Positions 32,891-35,509 of a stretch of 35,509 bases of DNA are shown piece after piece. Position numbers and translations under genes: made by a program. The stretch is from assembly GCA_028685295.1 (NCBI GenBank), contig JAQUEL010000009.1, positions 1 through 35,509 on the forward strand, given 5' to 3'. Each line of letters opens with the position of its first letter. Position 1 is the first letter of the stretch. This DNA comes from a bacterium. GTDB lineage: Bacteria > UBP13 > UBA5359. The notes below the pieces were generated by a model, which searched no databases, was not told the DNA's origin, and was given only the letters and a program-made list of their open reading frames with translations.

Positions 32891-33940
32891 CTATTCCCTG
32901 ATAATCGTAATCGGGGAGGTAACCAGATGCTCGTTCCCCATCTGCACGTGAATAATATAGCCTGCTTTTTTTTCAGTTGCCTTCTCATCGATCCATTCAA
33001 GGACCAACTCATCTTCATCGGTTCTTACCTCATGAGCATATGTCAAACATCCGTTACGATATATGCATACCTTTGCCATTTGCTTCTGCTCCCAACTTTT
33101 AAGCGTATGAAAATGAAGCTTTATCAGTGGCTTACCCTTAACTCTATAGGGCTGCAGCGACGGTACGGGATCTATTTCCCTGATACGTATATAGCCGTGT
33201 ACAGCATACGCTCTTCTGTCATTCCAGGCAGACATTAAATCAGACATCGTTAAGTTGCCATGCACGTAAAGGAATGTAGCATTCATAGGTATTCTAGGAT
33301 CATCAGACGGTGGCTTGAACGGTTCGCATCCATTGTCTATTCCGCTACAGCACGCTATACCTGATGAAGCCGGCAGAGATAGCAGATAAAGGTAAGTGTT
33401 AAAATCGTGTGTAAAATATCCCGGCCAATCGATGGTAAAAAGCTCCAGATAATCAAAGTTATGCAACGGTGCCGTTTCTTCCACAGACGGACCGCTAAAC
33501 GGGCAAACTCTGGTCAGATAAGGATGATTCAACACGGCAGAGGAACGCTTTCCCTTCACATGTGCCGTGTGCTTCACACGGACGACGGCATACGGTATCG
33601 CCCCGGGGTTAAGCGCCATATCCATTGCCGTCAACAGCGGCACACAGAAATGATGCTCGCTCCTTCGTTTACCCGGAAAGCGCAGATGATGTTCAAGTGC
33701 CGGCACAAGAAGAAAATCTGATGTGCAGGCTCCTGCACATGCATCCTCATATTCGGGATACTCATCACCCCAGCCCCAATATCCTCCACGTCCTTCAGCT
33801 TCGTCACCATGGTCGCCGGCACAGAAAACAAAACTCATTCCCTGTTGCTTCAATTCCGCTGCCAATCCCGACGGCGATACCCGATATTCCACGGGATATT
33901 TGAAACTGGTATGATAGTGCAGGAGTCCGCCATGCCACAT
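32891..33940 (-). CDS. CehA/McbA-like PHP metallohydrolase
   Basis: PHP-type ligands are seen in LHYHTSF (HxH near residues 8-10), CAGDHGDE, LVPALEHH, VLNHPYL and CSGIDNGC, matching the CehA/McbA branch of the PHP superfamily rather than the HisK-like enzyme downstream. Residues of about 255-349 form a C-terminal beta domain (KPLIKLHFHTLKS, AKVCIYRNG, YIIHVQMG) that often accompanies this branch. No signal peptide is seen. The ribosome site is weak (GAGG, 12 bases away). It follows the LamG gene by 32 bp and precedes the binding protein by two, so all are probably co-transcribed. The substrate is unknown. Confidence 0.72.
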   Translation of the reverse strand: MWHGGLLHYHTSFKYPVEYRVSPSGLAAELKQQGMSFVFCAGDHGDEAEGRGGYWGWGDEYPEYEDACAGACTSDFLLVPALEHHLRFPGKRRSEHHFCVPLLTAMDMALNPGAIPYAVVRVKHTAHVKGKRSSAVLNHPYLTRVCPFSGPSVEETAPLHNFDYLELFTIDWPGYFTHDFNTYLYLLSLPASSGIACCSGIDNGCEPFKPPSDDPRIPMNATFLYVHGNLTMSDLMSAWNDRRAYAVHGYIRIREIDPVPSLQPYRVKGKPLIKLHFHTLKSWEQKQMAKVCIYRNGCLTYAHEVRTDEDELVLEWIDEKATEKKAGYIIHVQMGNEHLVTSPITIIRE

Positions 33941-33972
33941 CGCTTGTTACACCCTCTTCCTGTTAGTCTTTT

Positions 33973-35509
33973 TTATCCGTTGGTATATAACTTGACGACT
34001 TCATCACCAGTCAGTGCCTTCTTATATATTCTGACGCTGTCTATCTTGCCGTTGAAGAGCCAGGAGCTGGCATATCCGGGCATATGTCCTATATTCAGAT
34101 CTGAAGTCGAGATATTCATATTACCTATTGCATCAGTTTTGCTGGCACTCGGGCTTCCGTTAAGATATACCTTCATATTCGCACCTCGTTTGGTAGCAAC
34201 TATATGTACCCATTGATTAGCAGGCAACGTATAGGATAGTGATTGCCAAGAACTGCCATTATAGTACTGCCAGTTAAGAGCATTAAGGTTATACGCACCG
34301 CCCTTTCCTACTATGCAGTCCCATGAATCCGGCGTATGGTACACCCAGGCCTCTATGCTAATTTCATCCGCGGCACTAGGCACGGCATTAAGAGTAGCCG
34401 AGGACGGCACTACCACTTTATCATCCGTTCCGTCAAACTGAAGTGCATAATTCCCTTGCGACCTGCCGCTTATCCACGCAGCATTGCCCTCTATGATACC
34501 GTTATTGGCATTACCCAATATATCTACAACCTCCGTACCGGTGTTCTCATCTATCTGCCAATCTACAGCGGTTATTGCCTCTTTATACTTATCCTGCACT
34601 TCCGTATCAGCCAGCGCCTTATTATATATTCTGACACTGTCTATCTTGCCGTTAAAGTACCAGGAGCTGGCATATCCAGGCATATAGCCTATATTCAGTT
34701 CGGAAGTCGAGGTGGTTATATTGCCGACAGCATCGGTTTTACTGTAAGTCGAGCCTCCTCTGTTGTTTCCTCCGTTGATATATACCTTCATATTCGAGCC
34801 CTGTTTGGTGGCAACGATATGCACCCATTGGTTAGCAGGCAACGTATAGGATAGTGACTGCCAGGAACTGCCATTATAGTACTGCCAAGTGAGAGCATTA
34901 AGGTTATACGCACCGCCCTTTCCTACTATGCAGTCCCATGAATCCGGCGTATGGTACACCCAGGCCTCTATGCTGATTCCATCCATGGCATTAAGGGTAG
35001 CCGAGGATGGCACTACCACTCTATCATCCGTTCCGTCAAACTGAATCGCCACTCTCGACATATCGGTTGTCCACATAGCACCCGCTATGGTACCGTTATT
35101 GGCATACAATGAGCCGTCGTAAGAAATACCACCATAACCTTCATCAAGCTGCCAGTCTGCCGATATCTCGGAATGCTTTTTAATCGTCTTTTCATCCAAC
35201 GCCCTGTTATATATTCTGACGCTGTCTATCTTGCCGTTAAAGTACCAGGAGCTGGCATATTCAGGCATATAGCCTATATTCAGCTCGGAAGTCGAGGTGG
35301 TTATATTGCCGTAAGCATCCGCCTTGACGGCACTCAGGCTTCCGTTGATATATACCTTCATATTCGAGCCCTGTTTGGTGGCAACGATATGCACCCATTG
35401 GTTAGCAGGCAACGTATAGGATAGTGACTGCCAAGAACTGCCATTATAGTACTGCCAAGTGAGAGCATTAAGGTTATACGCACCGCCCTTTCCTACTATG
35501 CAGTCCCAT
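33973..35509 (-). CDS. LamG-repeat protein, 5' end beyond the window
   Basis: The frame stays open to the window edge, past the ATG used in the ORF track, so that internal Met is not the start. Three concanavalin-A/LamG jelly-roll modules are visible, the first partial. Each shows LQFDGTDD-like, SIEAWVYHTPDSWDCIVGKG, LPANQWVHIVATK and NGKIDSVRIYNKAL segments. Short linkers (DWQLDEGYGG, DWQIDENTGT) join them. The modules are nearly identical even at DNA level, with spacings of 615 and 570 bp. No membrane anchor follows the last module. It is probably a secreted glycan-binding protein, heading or preceding the PHP/SBP operon. Confidence 0.85.
   Translation of the reverse strand, partial: WDCIVGKGGAYNLNALTWQYYNGSSWQSLSYTLPANQWVHIVATKQGSNMKVYINGSLSAVKADAYGNITTSTSELNIGYMPEYASSWYFNGKIDSVRIYNRALDEKTIKKHSEISADWQLDEGYGGISYDGSLYANNGTIAGAMWTTDMSRVAIQFDGTDDRVVVPSSATLNAMDGISIEAWVYHTPDSWDCIVGKGGAYNLNALTWQYYNGSSWQSLSYTLPANQWVHIVATKQGSNMKVYINGGNNRGGSTYSKTDAVGNITTSTSELNIGYMPGYASSWYFNGKIDSVRIYNKALADTEVQDKYKEAITAVDWQIDENTGTEVVDILGNANNGIIEGNAAWISGRSQGNYALQFDGTDDKVVVPSSATLNAVPSAADEISIEAWVYHTPDSWDCIVGKGGAYNLNALNWQYYNGSSWQSLSYTLPANQWVHIVATKRGANMKVYLNGSPSASKTDAIGNMNISTSDLNIGHMPGYASSWLFNGKIDSVRIYKKALTGDEVVKLYTNG
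34226..35509. repeat. Near-identical tandem LamG-coding repeats
   Basis: Long blocks starting at AACGTATAGGATAGTGA recur at about 34226, 34841 and 35411 with only scattered base changes. Offsets of 615 and 570 bp are multiples of three, keeping the frame. High DNA identity implies recent duplication or gene conversion. Confidence 0.85.

Noticed and set aside
34226-35509. Spaced repeats as a CRISPR array
   Set aside because: The repeat units are several hundred bases long, keep the reading frame and encode LamG modules.

Overview
The window looks like a chromosomal segment from an uncultured bacterium close to Armatimonadota. The best clue is the pseudopilin at 12258-12929: its N-terminus continues from the prepilin motif into [12 protein letters not shown] and it ends in an H-X9-DG motif, a pairing I associate with Armatimonadota and some planctomycete-like genomes. 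The wealth of secreted carbohydrate-active proteins, orphan sugar-binding lipoproteins and a GntR/LacI-type regulator fits. The core operon order is that of Firmicutes, so a deep Firmicutes-related lineage is the alternative. I ran no database search; all assignments come from reading motifs.

Left accessory region (1-18740). A minus-strand set of secreted or carbohydrate-related genes covers most of it: a membrane protein, an SGNH esterase, an alpha/beta hydrolase, a seven-repeat FG-GAP propeller, a sialidase-like propeller protein, and a coupled three-gene set (FN3 protein, TIM-barrel protein, GH42-like protein). Upstream of that set lie the pseudopilin and an AraR-type regulator. The regulator faces a plus-strand DUF4091/GH123-like gene across a shared promoter region that holds a good AraR-like operator. 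A sugar-binding lipoprotein and an orphan DUF3999 protein follow, also divergent, with a perfect palindrome over the lipoprotein promoter. Decayed DNA is interspersed: an ISLre2 N-terminal fragment, an IS3 orfB fragment and a broken AbrB/VapC toxin-antitoxin pair.

Core block (18845-29137, all minus strand). In transcription order it reads spoVG, tRNA-Gln(UUG), glmU, prs, rplY (ctc), pth, mfd, a PpiC-type foldase lipoprotein, yabN-like mazG, and hup. This matches the Bacillus spoVG-gcaD-prs-ctc-spoVC-mfd-yabN-hbs neighbourhood. It joins cell-wall precursor and PRPP synthesis, translation, transcription-coupled repair, protein export folding, nucleotide housecleaning and nucleoid structure. The tRNA has a perfect consensus promoter.

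Right accessory region (29138-35509). It starts with an IS1182-type transposase C-terminal fragment and a small unknown ORF. A minus-strand operon follows: a LamG-repeat protein running off the right edge, a PHP/CehA-like metallohydrolase, a sugar-binding lipoprotein, an internally deleted uroporphyrinogen-decarboxylase-like pseudogene, and a second PHP phosphoesterase. No CRISPR array, rRNA, prophage or riboswitch was recognised. The most informative observations are the AraR-like regulatory switch with its unusual pseudopilin-containing operon, the PHP/SBP/UroD-remnant/PHP operon, and the two decayed genes absent from the ORF track.
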